Assembly (NCBI RefSeq): GCF_014839805.1 | Contig: NC_051126.1 | Span: 10,610,609-10,674,608, forward strand | DNA: 64,000 bases | Direction of reading: 5' to 3' | From: Manduca sexta | Lineage: Eukaryota > Arthropoda > Insecta > Lepidoptera > Sphingidae | In this document: positions 12,383 to 24,045 of the stretch, one piece after another | Layout: each line of letters begins with the position of its first letter | How positions within the stretch are numbered: position 1 is the first letter of the stretch | The notes under the pieces: model-generated | Seen by the model: the letters and a program-made list of their open reading frames with translations, nothing else | Databases searched by the model: none | What the model was told of the DNA's origin: nothing | Position numbers and translations under genes: made by a program

Positions 12383-12592
12383 GGTAAACCCTTTTCCGTC
12401 TACGAGGGCAAATCCGTCTTTTTGCAACTAAGGGCATTCAAATAGACGAACAACTTTCATAGATGGTTTAGGTTTGTAGGGGATCTTTCGTCATTTTTAT
12501 CTATACGGCTATCAAAGTTGTCCTTTGATTAGAACTCCCGTAATTGCAAAAAGAAGGATTTCTCCCCATAGACGGGGAGAAATCTTTGAGCT
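12383..12592. repeat. Foldback element, about 75-bp arms
   Basis: The left arm (TTTTCCGTCTACGAGGGC, TCTTTTTGCAACTAAGGG, GAACAACTTTCATAG) and the reverse complement of the right arm (TCTCCCCGTCTATGGGG, TCTTTTTGCAATTACGGG, GGACAACTTTGATAG) align almost along their length around a centre at about 12490. It lies in the intron upstream of the 12112-12261 exon. Confidence 0.75.
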
Positions 12593-13813
12593 TACATACA
12601 GAACTTTAATCTTCAAAGATTATATTAATTCGCCCATTATTTTATTAACTAGATTTTTTAAAGACAAAAAGTTAATTTGTTGATTTGAGCGTTCTTTTTA
12701 CGGCTCGGAATCATTCATTTTAATGTACCATAACCTGTTTTAGATCTAAATATTTCAAAGAAGCAAAATGTTCGATGTTACAAACATATTTGGTAGCCAT
12801 TTTACCAATTCCGTAGAACAAAGCCAGAAAGTTAAATACGCGAGGGCAAATGAAACAGTAAAGAGTAACTTAATGTTATTGTAGACGTGAAACTAAGGAT
12901 AAAAATTGTTCAGCACAAAAACTATTTTGAATTGTGAAATTGTCTGAGAATTTAAAAATTGAACAAACTTTGTCATATTTCGACTTAACTTGGCTGGGTA
13001 ACCTCATTATTGTCGTTATTTCATACTTGGCAATGATCTCGACATTATTTATTATACAATTCGCTGCACATTTAAATTTTCTTTAGCAGTAAAAGGAAAT
13101 TTTATTACGTCTTATTATAACTTTATAGAAATGTAAGATATTGTTTTGAATTTAAAAAAAATAAAACAGCAAAATGATGTCATCAATAATCTACATTTAT
13201 GGGTACAAAGATAATATGTAATATACTGAAATATATTCATCCGATTTCAGTAATTTTTTATCATGTAGACAGACATTTATCTAAAAGGACTTCTCATAAC
13301 ATACATCCTAATATAATTATTTATTAATTAAAACTTCAAATCAACTTGTTAAAAACATTCGTAAAGTTAAGTGAGTTTGTGTTATTACCTAAAACTTTAA
13401 TTAAACACACAAAACCTCTTTGAAATTACTTTGGGTAGTAAGTAAATAGAAACTCAGCATAAAGGAGGCTCAAGGACATAAGCTACCTCCGCATCATTTA
13501 CATCCTTATGTGTTATATCAAACGTTAGTGAAGCTTGTGTTGAGGATTGTGTTTGTGATATTGAAAAGCAGTTTAATTTAGGAAACGAAAATATTACGAT
13601 AGTAAAGCCATCTAGTTGATCATAATAGTTTATCATAACAAACTTAAATTAAATTTAAAAATAAACAAGATCTTCGATACTAACATATAACTTTTTAATG
13701 AATATCAGATATAAATCGTAAAAAATCCAATGGTATAAACAAAAGTTAGACCAACAGAAAATATCAACAAAAGACGGAGCTACGCAAATGGCCGTAAGAT
13801 GTTTAAAACTTAC
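12593..13813. other. eva-1 intron, nothing recognised
   Basis: AT-rich, chance frames only. Confidence 0.6.
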
Positions 13814-13937
13814 AGGGACGGCACTTATACGCGACTTCGACGAAACGCCTCGACCCAGGACAGGGGTCGACCCCAAACGCCTTGGGGTTCGTGTGGAATT
13901 TGCACTGCCTCTTCTTCTGGCACGCCTCGACGACTGT
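13814..13937 (-). CDS. eva-1: eva-1-like exon: C-terminal half of SUEL lectin domain 1
   Basis: 124-bp exon with acceptor TTGTTACAG before 13937 and donor GTAAGT after 13814, entering in phase 0 and leaving in phase 1. It encodes 41 residues beginning TVVEACQKKRQCKF and containing DPCPGSRRFVEVAYKC. The C(K/R)xxxxC pair, the DPCPG turn and the closing VAYKC are the second-half hallmarks of SUEL lectin domains, and this piece follows on from CVWPSALQ of the 20531-20748 exon. The single leftover T joins AT of the next exon to make Tyr, giving RPYEFRSKV, the expected inter-domain junction. A longer open frame exists over this exon in another phase and is a shadow. No frameshift or stop is seen, so purifying selection is likely. 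Confidence 0.88.
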
Positions 13938-14049
13938 CTGTAACAACGAATACTATCCAAATTAATTAGCATGCCTGCTCTTTAACTGTTCCTTTGTGTT
14001 TGATATTCACAACGAACGGAATAATTGAGCGAGGCGAGAATATTCCTTA

Positions 14050-14135
14050 ATAATATCAGCCCTCTATTATATACTGTCCTAATACTAAGTTTGGACCTCT
14101 ACTAATGGGATGGTTTTGGCGTTATTCCACTACGT
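14050..14135 (-). mobile_element. SINE family C, 3'-end fragment
   Basis: On the plus strand ATAATATCAGCCCTC, TATATACTGTCCTAATAC and GACCTCTACTAATGGGATG are the reverse complement of the family C tail, diverged. Confidence 0.55.
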
Positions 14136-14169
14136 TGTGTCACTTACGCCTAGCGCGGTTTGGAAAAAA

Positions 14170-14212
14170 ACTACTTACTACTTCTACTACTACTTTACTA
14201 CTACTACTACTT
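14170..14212. repeat. Imperfect (CTA)n microsatellite
   Basis: CTACTTACTACTTCTACTAC and further CTACTACT units. Confidence 0.85.
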
Positions 14213-15116
14213 TAGTTTAAAATAGCCAGTGGTTTTTTTTACCATAGACCGGCATAGGATCAAATATGACTCTTAAAGTGACTTCAGATGAACTATAATT
14301 TAGCCATAAGTTTAATGATATGTGCGGAAACAATACGAAAACGAATATAAATGCGCTGCCAGCCTTCATGATGAATTCACTTTAGGATGGGAACGACGTC
14401 TTTGAAAACTTTAATATTCAACAAACGAAACGCAATACCAAGACCTTTTCGGCCCAACAGTGTTATTACCGAGTCTATTATATGTACACCGATCTACAGC
14501 TTAATGCTACCAGTTTTACCTTCCATGTTAATATAATTGCCTAAACCTTGTGTTTTTGTATAAAAAATGTAAAAAAGATTTTCTTTTTATACATTCATCG
14601 ATATATATGTACTACGTACTAGATTTGGCCTTCCGAACATTCACTGTGTTCAACTGAATTGAACTGCAATCCATTCAAACTGACATAAGTGTGGTCAATA
14701 TTGACAGCTTGTGGTTGTGGACGGAGTATCGTTCATAATATAAAAACGCGAGTCTAAGTGTAAATCTGGATTTGAATTAAAAATATTAGTCAAATAAGTA
14801 AAATTATTTGTTGTTCAAGTGAATAAATAGGTTATAACAGTGACGTTTTGGTTGCCATTTTAGTTCAGATTTTGAACAAATAATTTATATGGACGTTCGC
14901 GTCTATAGAATATACGTCAATGTATATAGCGTATTTTTTACATAATATGAAGTCATTAGTGACGTAAGTACTTCATATGGCAATGATGCGCCTTTGAATC
15001 TCAGATGAAGTGAAACCACCTTTTGTAAGTAAGATCTCAAGTTGGACGGACACACATTTCAGTTCCATTTCATTTCACAGTCAAAGTATTTTACTTAGGA
15101 CTAATACCTAGACTGT

Positions 15117-15450
15117 TCGATAAGCTAGTTGGGAATGAAACGCTCTGCTGACTTGGATATTCGCAAGTTCAACACCTAAGGAACACACCCTTGAATTTTT
15201 CAAGTTATGTGTGTAAATTCTCAATTATAGTGATGGAAAATATTGTGAGTAAGCATACATATCTAAAAATTCTCATAAATGTATAGGAATGTATATGTAG
15301 TCTACCGTCGTAATGGACTAAGGCCTAAACTAACTAAATAGCAGAGATCCGTTCTCAGAAGTAAAGGAATAAACCATATTAATAGAAGAATAAATCTTTT
15401 ATTAACAGTAGGTAGTATATAATACAGGGCTAGTATTATTAGTACCTTAG
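15117..15450 (+). mobile_element. SINE family C, diverged
   Basis: AAGCTAGTTGGGAATGAAAC at the head, TGATGGAAAATATTGTGAG in the middle, TAATGGACTAAGGCCTAAAC and finally GTATATAATACAGGGCTAG, in family order but with many changes and a short insertion before the tail. Confidence 0.55.
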
Positions 15451-15636
15451 TAGATTTTGACAGAATTTTACGCTGTAGAAGTCCATCTTCGGGTAGACCG
15501 TACGAAACCCTGTTAATTCTTACCTTGATTTACGAATAAGGACATGAATTCTATAACGTAAAGAGGCTAGCCAGAATAAGAAGAAAGAAAAAAAGAAAAA
15601 ATACTCCTTTTTACTCGTAGTATTTTAGAACTTTCA

Positions 15637-15907
15637 CCCCCTTATTCATAGACGTTATATATCAAGGACGGATTATCGCTATGATAACAAGTCTGTTTCT
15701 CAGTGCTGACGGCATGGCAGCCTTCGCAGTGCGTAGACATAGGGCCGTTGTGATTGACTAATATTGAGATACAACTTGAATCTAGTTGGCTGTCAGATAA
15801 ACAAACCTGAACAAACAGCAAGCTGTCAGATAAACAAAGCTGAGAAACAGGCTTGTTATCACAGCAATACTCCGTCCTTAGATAAATAACTTCTATGAAT
15901 AAGGGGG
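15637..15907. mobile_element. MITE copy 1 (CCCTTATTCATA termini)
   Basis: The ends are inverted repeats of about 67 bp: CCCCCTTATTCATAGACG at left, TTCTATGAATAAGGGGG at right, both continuing through the CAAGGACGGA.TAT/CTGTTTCTCAG region. The 270-bp unit recurs at 30714-30985 with its centre inverted, meaning an opposite insertion. No clear target duplication and no coding capacity. Confidence 0.8.
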
Positions 15908-16534
15908 TAAGTTTTGAACGGATAAAAAGGCGATTAATTATTTTGCTTTCTAAAAGAGACGCCTTATCGGCTTTGCCTCGTCGTACTATACACGGTTTCC
16001 AGAAGTTCCTAGAGCCAGGTTAAGTAAAACTTTGATGGATGTAAGTGGAAAGGAAGCCTAAAAAATTGTAATGGATCGCATACTTCATTCTACATCAACA
16101 CATTACTTAGTTAAGCATTATATCACGATAAGGAAAAATGTTCCCAAAAACTTTCTTAATCCTAAATTAATTTAATAAAGTTAACTTCCAGTTTCCGAAA
16201 ATACGGCTTATAAAAGGTATTTTCCGCAGTTTGTCTTCGCTTAATAAGCTTTTAATGAATACAAATATTTGATCAGGTGTTTTAAATTTCTTAAATAAGT
16301 TAATGATGTTTAAGTTCGTTTATACCGATTTATGTCATTTGGGACATTTCATAATTAATGATTCTCTTATAAAAACCTGATATAATTAATAGAATAAATA
16401 ATTCGTCGATAAATAAACAAAAACACGAATTACTTTTCTTATAACTATGCGATATTATTTGTTTTAATTTTCGATTATTAAATCAGTAAATAACATGCTA
16501 TTTACAGTGAACACACAAACAACACGCGGGCGAT

Positions 16535-16700
16535 CGCGCGCACACACACGATCATCTTTTAGCGCAACTTTTCGTCGTGTGTATTCCGTCCTATTAAAGG
16601 ATTTGCGTTGAACCTACTGCCACATTGAGTACAAATTCATCAAACCCCAGACCTCAACACTGCAGTCGTGCCGCAATGCTACGCTACTGAGCCATGTCGA
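16535..16700 (-). mobile_element. SINE family A, strongly diverged
   Basis: On the plus strand GTGTGTATTCCGTCCTATTA, CAAACCCCAGACCTCAAC and CTACTGAGCCATG correspond, in reverse order, to body, B box and A box of family A. Confidence 0.5.
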
Positions 16701-17534
16701 TATAATATTGTTCAGTAACTAGGTACTCGTTAACAACAATCGTAAAAGCCTAGAATTGAATTATTAAGCCGTCATAAAATATAATGCTACAGTCGTAAAT
16801 GTAACAAGTTGTTGAAACTTTTAACAAATCATAATCCAATTTAAGAACTTTGCACAATCAATTACAGTTGTTGATTGGTGTAAAATTATTTAATTAGAAC
16901 CTATTTATAATCCTTTGTGCTATGAAAATATTTGTAATATTCCATTCCGAAAATTACTTTTCGTTGTTAGGTAATTATTTGCCAATTTTATCGAGTCCAT
17001 TTTCAAAGGGTTAATTAACGTTCCGAACAAATAAGGAAGAATAGTTTAAATAACTCTGGAGGGTCGTTTTTAATATTTTTGTACACACAATCACGGAAAC
17101 TTTGAGTTTAATTAAGAACTGCTTACACATTTATAATGTAGACGTTGGATTAGTTAATATAATATTTATCTATAAAAACCAACAGACGTAATATATACAA
17201 ATATTTCTATAGAAATAGATTTAAATCGGGTGACAAAGCTTGATGAAATAATAAATATTTTACTACTATTTCAAAATCATTCACGCATACCGGAATCACC
17301 CCTGGAAGGAAGACTAGGAAGGTGATCCCACGACTAGTTAATTAAATACTCCTTTGACATCTGCGTTCACATGTTCCTCTATTTTGGTATGCTTTGTATG
17401 TCCTGATCAGGACGCATTAATCATTTAATTAGTCAGAATTCTTTTCATGCTTTTATTCTCTACCTTAATAACATTGAAATAAAACCTTTTTTCGGATTTT
17501 ATCAATTATACAAATTTGTCATGCCTTAACTTTC

Positions 17535-17660
17535 CGGACGACCAACACCTCACCCTGTGACCATGAATGCTGCAAAGTCTTCGAAAACATCGAGAGAAAA
17601 TCTTAATATAAGAAACCGCGATAAAATCCCAAATTTAGTTTTATTTCGCTGTCCAACATT
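17535..17660 (+). repeat. Recurrent repeat D, copy 1
   Basis: ACGACCAACACCTCACCC, GCAAAGTCTTCGAAAACATC, AACCGCGATAAAATCCC and TAGTTTTATTTC in that order. The same blocks recur at 27555, 49590 and 53485. Confidence 0.6.
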
Positions 17661-18239
17661 CGTGTAAACTTAACAAATTATTCTTTCTTAATAATTAAAC
17701 AAAATAGAGCTAATATAAATTATATTTATATTTCACAGAATAGCATAATATATTACTGATCATTTTACTCTATAAACCGAAGCTTTACTACAAATTAATA
17801 TTATCAATATTGTTAATTTATCTGCAACAACAGACCATAAACATTAGTAAATGAAAATAAAAACCACGAAAACCATAAACTTACTTTTAATGCCAATCCC
17901 AATGTCTCTGAATAGTTAAATAGGAAAAAACTAAACGGTATAATAATAGTTCGAAGAAATCGTCGATCTTTATTGGGTCACAACCGCACTATCGGCATCT
18001 GGCCATAAAACCTCCATATTGCGTAAACATTTCACAAAATGAGTCGTAAAAGGCGATGCTTCGAACAACGATAGACAGAAACATGTTACAGGGGAATTAC
18101 TCAATCGGCATTCTACATCCCGTGACTGAGGATGCAAGTAGATATTGTGAATATTTTAATGTTAGCAAACAAACAGATAATGCACAATATGCTTGAATAA
18201 TATATTTTAATGCACTCATTTATAAACATCCCTGAGTGA

Positions 18240-18362
18240 GTATGTATAGGTACCAAGGTAACCACTTATCGCCAAGTGCATTCCGTCCCATGATGTGATA
18301 GGGGGCAAGCCTATCGGGCGACAAATTCTTGACTCCAGACTAATACTTACTGAATAAACCCA
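18240..18362 (-). mobile_element. SINE family A, body fragment
   Basis: CATTCCGTCCCATGATGTGA, then GGGGGCAAGCCTATC and GACTCCAGACTAATACTTAC are the reverse complement of the family A body. The head is missing. Confidence 0.65.
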
Positions 18363-18923
18363 CTATGACTTACGCATATGCTTTATTTTTAATGTTGTAG
18401 ATTAAAATTTTGATGTATTTGATTTGTCGGAATATTGAAAAGTGTCGAAAGAGCAATTTCGAAGCCTTTTTTTTTAATTGTAACTTTTCGAATGATCAAT
18501 TCTTCTTCATACATAAAATATCCTAGGGTAAGAACTATACCATATTCTAGAGTATAGGAGATAAATATATCTATAAAAGGACAGCAGATATGTGGTATAA
18601 TAAATTATTCACACCTACATAACAGTTGTTGTCGAAACTACTTAGTAAACAGATGTTATAATCATTAATGTATTATGTAACTAGCAAATAACTAAGAGGA
18701 GATAACTAAACCATCAAGGACGGAGCTCTTGAAGAAGTGATATACTATAGATAACAAAAAAAGATACCACATAAATTCAAAGACGCTCTTTTAAGACTGT
18801 TACAAAATAAATGAGTTGCAATCTTTAAAAAAAAATGTATTGTAATTGAAAATATATTTTTTTTTAAATATGACTTGTTATAATCCATTATCCCCATTTA
18901 GTTGCAACTTAAAGGATTAAAAC

Positions 18924-19186
18924 ACATACAAACACACACATCGCGCATTTACCCCCCAAAGGGTAGGCAGAGGTGCAACCAGGGCACCCACTTCTCATCT
19001 ATGTGTTCCGCCCCATGATTCAATACGTGAACGCTTATTGCCATATTGATCACAATATCCAGATTCCAGGCTGATATTGAATAGGAAAATCCGATAATAC
19101 TGCCCGACCCGAGATTCGCACCTAGGAGTTCAGAGCGGTATCGTACCGCGGACGCAGTACATCTACGCCACCGAGGTAGTCGGCAC
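18924..19186 (-). mobile_element. SINE family A, near full length
   Basis: On the plus strand it runs from the GATAAA-side end (CGCATTTACCCCCCAAAGGG) to the head (ACGCCACCGAGGTAGTCGGC). The B box has decayed to GATTCGCACC. It is preceded by an ACACAC tract, the 3' microsatellite tail. Confidence 0.8.
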
Positions 19187-19734
19187 TAAAGTTAATATAT
19201 ACCTTTCGGTCAACAAGTTATTTTTGTAGAGAATAAGTACTAAGATTTCAAGTATTCCTACATGAAAGCCAGAAGGAATATAACTCTTTAAGGGAATGCA
19301 TTTCCAAAAAATCCTATATCAAAGCCCAGTGCTCATTATTTAATGAACTGGTTTGCAAATTTTCACGCTTTTAATATACAGACACCGATTTAAGCTGCCT
19401 TTTGTCTGTCATTCAGTCAGTTGTGAGAATTTTATTAAGTACATATTTACATTGATCTTCAAACGGTTTCCGAAAACTCCAAACGTTCAAGCACAACAAA
19501 AGTAAGACTCGACAAGATGCCGGCCAAATCAATCTTATAAGATAAATATTTGCACGACAATGTGTTTCTCTTGGAACAATAATAGTTCATGTTTTCACAA
19601 TTCCACATTTGAAATTTAAATCTGCTCTGAAATATTACAATCTATGCAAAGTGATTGGTCTACAATATCTTCGGATATTGTTTCAATATTGCATCTTTGT
19701 TAACAAAGTTGTTGTAATTTATATAAATGGACTA

Positions 19735-19880
19735 TGAATGAGGGTGAATCGTGAGGGTCACCGGAGTCCGATGGATGAGGGCGGCCCAGAACCGGTCCCT
19801 GTGGCGCTCAATGTGGGAGGCCTATGTCCAGTAGTGGACGATTCCCGGCTGAAATGATGATGATGATGATGATGGTGGTG
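19735..19880 (+). mobile_element. LINE 3' end with (GAT)n tail
   Basis: AGGGCGGCCCAGAACCGG, TGTGGCGCTCAATGTGGG and GAGGCCTATGTCCAGTAGTG, then CGGCTGAAATGATGATGATG. This is the common lepidopteran RTE-type LINE terminus (WGLCPAVDD-like ending). Confidence 0.6.
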
Positions 19881-20210
19881 GACTATAAATTTTGTTAAAA
19901 CTTCAACGATTTCATATTGCATTATTTTAGCAGTTGTATATTCGATATAAATTATTCAAAGGCGAGTTATTTTATAATAATTGAATCTACTTACCGTATC
20001 ACCTCGCGCCAGTACGCAACTACGTGATCAATGACTGGAACGTTCATTTCATACATATGTTAAACAGTATGGATAATGTGGTTACTGATTTGAACAATCG
20101 TCATTTGTATAAAATGATCGTAGATATTGTATTTACTTACTGTTTCAAAATAATGCATCAAACTGAGACGAAAACAATTCATATTAGAACACAATAAATA
20201 AGAGCTATCA

Positions 20211-20395
20211 GTGGCGAAAAGTCTATATTACCCGATTCCTGTTCGTAACTTATGTAAAAGTTAATTATTTTTCATTGGAACGTTTTGCAAACCGCATTTA
20301 TGCATATTAATAGTATATATATGTTGTGTCGGGTTTCCATTAAGAAAATGTCACCCTATTTGTCAAATATGTGTTGAATATCACTGATGGCGTAT
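20211..20395. repeat. Repeat related to the middle of the 41.2-kb TIR element
   Basis: CCGATTCCTGTTCG, AACCGCATTTATGCATATTA and TATATATGTTGTGTCGGG match 41282-41490 in order, without the SINE insertion found there. It sits 136 bp from the 20531 exon. Confidence 0.5.
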
Positions 20396-20530
20396 ACAGT
20401 ACTATATATTCCTTAGTTCATGGTCGTATATTAGAAAAATTAGTGTTGAAATTGATGGCACCGATGATGTAGCAACTAAAATTTGCTCAAAAATAGCAAC
20501 AAGCCATAAATAGTAAGAAACATTTATCAC

Positions 20531-20748
20531 CTGCAAAGCACTAGGCCATACACACGATGTGTCTCCAACAACTTCAACTGCTACAGGCTGGTACTCAGCA
20601 AGTTCTGGGGCACACGAGTTCTGTGTGGTGGACGCGCCATACTGCGCCACTTGGATGCTGATGGTGGTCCCTCGTGGACAAACAAGGGTCACCATCTCTT
20701 CGTCACACGCCGCCTTTTGATGTGTTCTTAGTGTTCCGAGAAGAAGTT
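20531..20748 (-). CDS. eva-1: eva-1-like exon: N-terminal half of SUEL lectin domain 1
   Basis: Coding exon of a predicted EVA-1/EVA1C-type single-pass surface receptor; in nematodes and vertebrates this family takes part in axon guidance and heparin/Slit binding. On the minus strand a pyrimidine-rich tract and AG end just above 20748, and GTGATAAATG follows 20531. The 218 bp give two bases that finish a split codon, then 72 codons, leaving in phase 0. The peptide runs LLLGTLRTHQKAACDEE, then MVTLVCPRGTTISI, then QVAQYG, and ends CVWPSALQ. Cysteine spacing and the TTISI..A.YG core are typical of the first half of a galactose-binding (SUEL) lectin domain. The next exon (13814-13937) completes the domain in the same phase. 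An internal ATG (20695) follows a domain cysteine and is not the start. The signal-peptide exon was not found. Confidence 0.88.
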
Positions 20749-21699
20749 CTGGGGAAGAAATAATATATTTAATTTGTTATTTATAGTATATTTATTTTAA
20801 TTAGTGTCCAATTAATAGGTGTCCAATCAGCAGATCGAGAAGAAATAAGTATATTTCTGTTGAAATTTCAACCATTCTCCATTCTGTTTAGCCACTGGCT
20901 TATTCTCTTGGTTACTCTAATGTGTATAAAAAGAACATAGCAAGTTTATATCATAATATATTAAGTTTTTTTACATAGATTTAGATTACCTACCTCCTAA
21001 ACTAAAACCAAAACACTTAAACGAAATAAATAGGAAATTCTGTAAATATGTTAAATAAAAAGGTCGAAGTACTTAAAATACCCATAAATCTCGAAGGTAA
21101 AAATAATTCTAAATACTTCTAAAGTTTCGCTGAAAAAATTAGTTATGCAAAAATATACCGTTGTGTTAACCTGAGTTTTTGGAGAAAATTACAAGATTCA
21201 AAAAGTTGTTTTATCACTTCTACAGGAAAAATACCCTTAAAGCCACCAAATACATGCAAAATGTGTTTCTTTGTTAATTCGTCTTTCATATATTACTATA
21301 GAGATCATTTTTATACATGTGTCGAAGTTAAATATATGTACGTAACTTTAAATTTCGGAAAAATGCACGCTTAGTCAGAATATGGCCACAGAGATGTCCA
21401 ACATAAAATTCATATCACATTCAACAAAAATGTTCTAACAAGGTCAAAGGAATTTAACTCTTTGTTCTCATTTGGGAGTTTTTACTGTAAACTTATTACA
21501 ATAAACGTTTTTAATAGGGCCGGACTTAAAAAACGTTGTGCAATGTTGCTGCTAGTGCTCTGGCCACGTAATATCGCGCTCCAAACATTGCCTGCATCCA
21601 ATATGTACCAGCAATGCATGCCCATGCACGGGGGATATCTGTGGCGACCCTAGGCACACAGTTAACTGTATACTTCATGATAGCTAATTCACACAGAGA

Positions 21700-21845
21700 T
21701 CTATAAGGAATCGCGAACATTTTCTGGCCTTCTTCCCTCCTCCCCCTAAGAGATTCCTCTGTGCTTTCCCCACACTTCCTAGCTATCTCCTTCCAACTTT
21801 CCTCCAGGTCCCTGCAATCAAAAGCGATGGGATTCCAGTATTCCA
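21700..21845 (-). pseudogene. Possible decayed MADF-like coding fragment
   Basis: Within an open minus-strand frame (21921-21526, 131 codons) lies DLEESWKEIARKCGEST followed by EESLRGRREEGQKMF. W..IA...G...E.....R is the spacing of the second half of a MADF DNA-binding domain. The rest of the frame is unlike a protein, and no start, splice signal or partner domain was found. It could equally be a chance frame or part of an old transposon. Codon content is more GC-rich than the surroundings. Confidence 0.25.
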
Positions 21846-22249
21846 CGGGTTTTCCATGGTATTGAATGCTAGGTCCCATACTCCAAAATATGTACCAGCA
21901 TAATATTGATTGGAAGGGCACATCATCTCAGTCAATATTATTAATCTGAACTGAACAACATAGCACTTTGTCGTGTGAGGTTAAAACTTCGTGACTTGAG
22001 TTCAGCAAACCGACTTACGGAATTCCATATGGAACAGAAAGTGTTGTTTAATTTTAAGAAATTGTAAAACATCGCGCTTCTAAGTGTTATAGCGATATAA
22101 CAGAAACCATTAGTGGCAATTACACTGTGAGCGCACATTCAAGGCATTATGATATTATTCCTAATGGCGAGTATATTGTTAGTGTACAATTTGAGTCTGT
22201 TTAATGGAATAAGGGGGTAATAGCTTTGTAAAATATCAAATACTAAGTT

Positions 22250-22518
22250 TCCTCGCGGGTCCTCTCGCGTGATAATTCTTTCCCGCTCCAAAAGACTTTA
22301 AAGCGCTGTACGATGCTAGCGCCATCTATTTTTGAGACAATATTAATCAGTCCATTATTTTCGATTATAGCAAATTACCGTGATAAAAACTATTCCATGT
22401 GTTAATCCAGGGCATAGTCTACCCGTGTGCCAAGTTTCATCAAAATTCGTTTAGTTGTTTCAGTGTTTACTTCTAACAAACATTTTCATAAGCTTTCGTA
22501 TTTGTAACATTAGTGAGA
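22250..22518 (-). mobile_element. Lep1-like Helitron, 5' part
   Basis: On the minus strand it starts TCTCACTAATGTTACAAATAC after A and continues GTTTGTTAGAAGTAAACAC and GATGAAACTTGGCACACGGG, closely matching the start of the 44-kb Helitron. No CTAG end is recognisable, so the lower coordinate is approximate. Confidence 0.55.
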
Positions 22519-22665
22519 TAAGATAAGATGTCTTAGGGACAATGTTATCTGTTAATGAAATATATTAGACACCCAGTGTAGGTCTAATAATTAATTATTT
22601 CGGATCATAGTTAACAGCGTGACTTTCAATTCAGTATAATAATACGAGCGATATACGTATTATCA

Positions 22666-22985
22666 GCGATAGCCTACTTGGGTTTGAAACCGACTGCCGC
22701 CCGAGACGAATGTCCGCCGGTTCCAAGGGCACATACCTCTGACTTTTCTTAAATTATGTGTTTATTTTTTGAGAATTATCGCTTGCTTTCACGGTAAAGG
22801 GAAACATCGTAAGGAACTTTTTAGCCTGAGATGTTCTCTATAGGAATTTTGAGGGTGTGTGAAGTCTACCAATTCGCACTAAGCCAGCATTGTAGAGTAA
22901 AGCCTAAACCATTCCAGTAGTAGAGAAGGTCTGAGCCCAGCAGTGCGAAAGTAATATAATATAAGACTGATATTACTATTATACG
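22666..22985 (+). mobile_element. SINE family C, near full length
   Basis: From GCGATAGCCTACTTGGG through AACATCGTAAGGAAC and GGGTGTGTGAAGTCTACC to CAGTAGTAGAGAAGG and AGACTGATATTACTATT. This is a common lepidopteran tRNA-related SINE; the GGTTCCAAGG B-box region is degraded. Confidence 0.75.
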
Positions 22986-23577
22986 TATTACAAACAATCG
23001 GAATACATGAACACTTTAAATGAATTACATAAACATGAATTTCCCACCGCGGATCCAATAAAACCGATTTGTTCCACCATTACGCAATAAAACGTTATGA
23101 ATCATAACACCGACACTGTATTATCCACTTATCCCTATTACGATTTATAATGGTCTATAAATCTCAAGTGCAGTTTGTTTACATTATAAAATTTAACTCG
23201 CGTTATCGGGCCACACACTCGCACGTGGGTAAAAGCGTTCAAATAAAAATATTTATAACGGACGACTTAAGTACTATGACTAAAACAAGGGGTCATTAAG
23301 GGTATGTCCTATATATAGCAAGATCGTATTTCATAGCTGACGAGAGGCGTAATAGGGAACACGTGGGGAACATTGTGTTTATTGGCTCGTGATGGATAGG
23401 CTATACTGGGGGCGGGTGGTTTTTGGTAGCCGCGAGTTCATTCACGTGTATAGTTAGTTCAATTTTGTAAAAAAAATGGCGTTCTAGTACGGTGTGTGAT
23501 GCGAAGGTGATATATTTTTATCGTTTTTTATTTTTACGTTAAACAACTTAAAGTGTTTTATTTATTACTAGCGACCC

Positions 23578-23757
23578 GTACCGGCTTCGCACGGGTGCAA
23601 TATTTCTCCACTATTTAATGGATGTTATTATACATATAAACCTTCCTCTTGAATCACTATTTAAAAAAACGCATCAAAATCCGTTGCGTAGTTTCAAAGA
23701 TTTAAGCATACAAAGGTAGGGACAGAGAAAGCGACTTTGTTTTATACTATGTAGTGA
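23578..23757 (-). mobile_element. Miniature Helitron, 180 bp, both ends present
   Basis: On the minus strand it starts TCACTACATAGTATAAAAC after A and ends GGTACGGGTCGCTAG before T. ACCCGT (23584-23589) and ACGGGT (23601-23606) form a 6-bp stem placed as the subterminal 3' hairpin of Helitrons. It also contains the typical lepidopteran phrase CTACGCAACGGATTTTGATG. There is no coding content. Confidence 0.82.
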
Positions 23758-23796
23758 TTTTTTTATAATAGTTTATTTAGAAAAAAAACATTATAT

Positions 23797-24045
23797 TCAC
23801 TAGAGGTAGGATATATTTTAGATCCACCCGGATAGCGGCCACCATACACGAGGAGTTTCAACCCGCCATAGTGGTCCACGTAAGTGTGTCGTGTTTCGGG
23901 ACCACCCTGTGTATATCCAGTTCTAACAGGCCGGCATAATTGTTTCGACTGTCGAGGAGTAATCATCTCTCGTCAGTCGACATTCTGTTGGACCTCACTC
24001 CACTTACCATCAGGTGCAGTGAGGTCACATTACCGTAGTCGTATG
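23797..24045 (+). mobile_element. Retroposon, same family as the one nested at 44.2 kb
   Basis: It matches the minus strand of 44229-44462 through most of its length: CACCCGGATAGCGGCCACC, then CAGGCCGGCATAATTG, then the 3' CCATCAGGTGCAGTGAGG. The plus orientation is inferred from the poly-A end of the other copy. It starts about 40 bp after the mini-Helitron. Confidence 0.68.

Noticed and set aside
13655..13972. 105-codon minus frame over the third-listed exon
   Set aside because: It reads the exon in the wrong phase and continues into introns; the spliced frame gives the conserved lectin sequence.
11471..20748. Latrophilin/Cirl as the identity of the lectin gene
   Set aside because: Latrophilin has a single SUEL domain followed by other domains. 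Two tandem SUEL domains and the PR.VLKERYESAPEEDE linker fit EVA-1.
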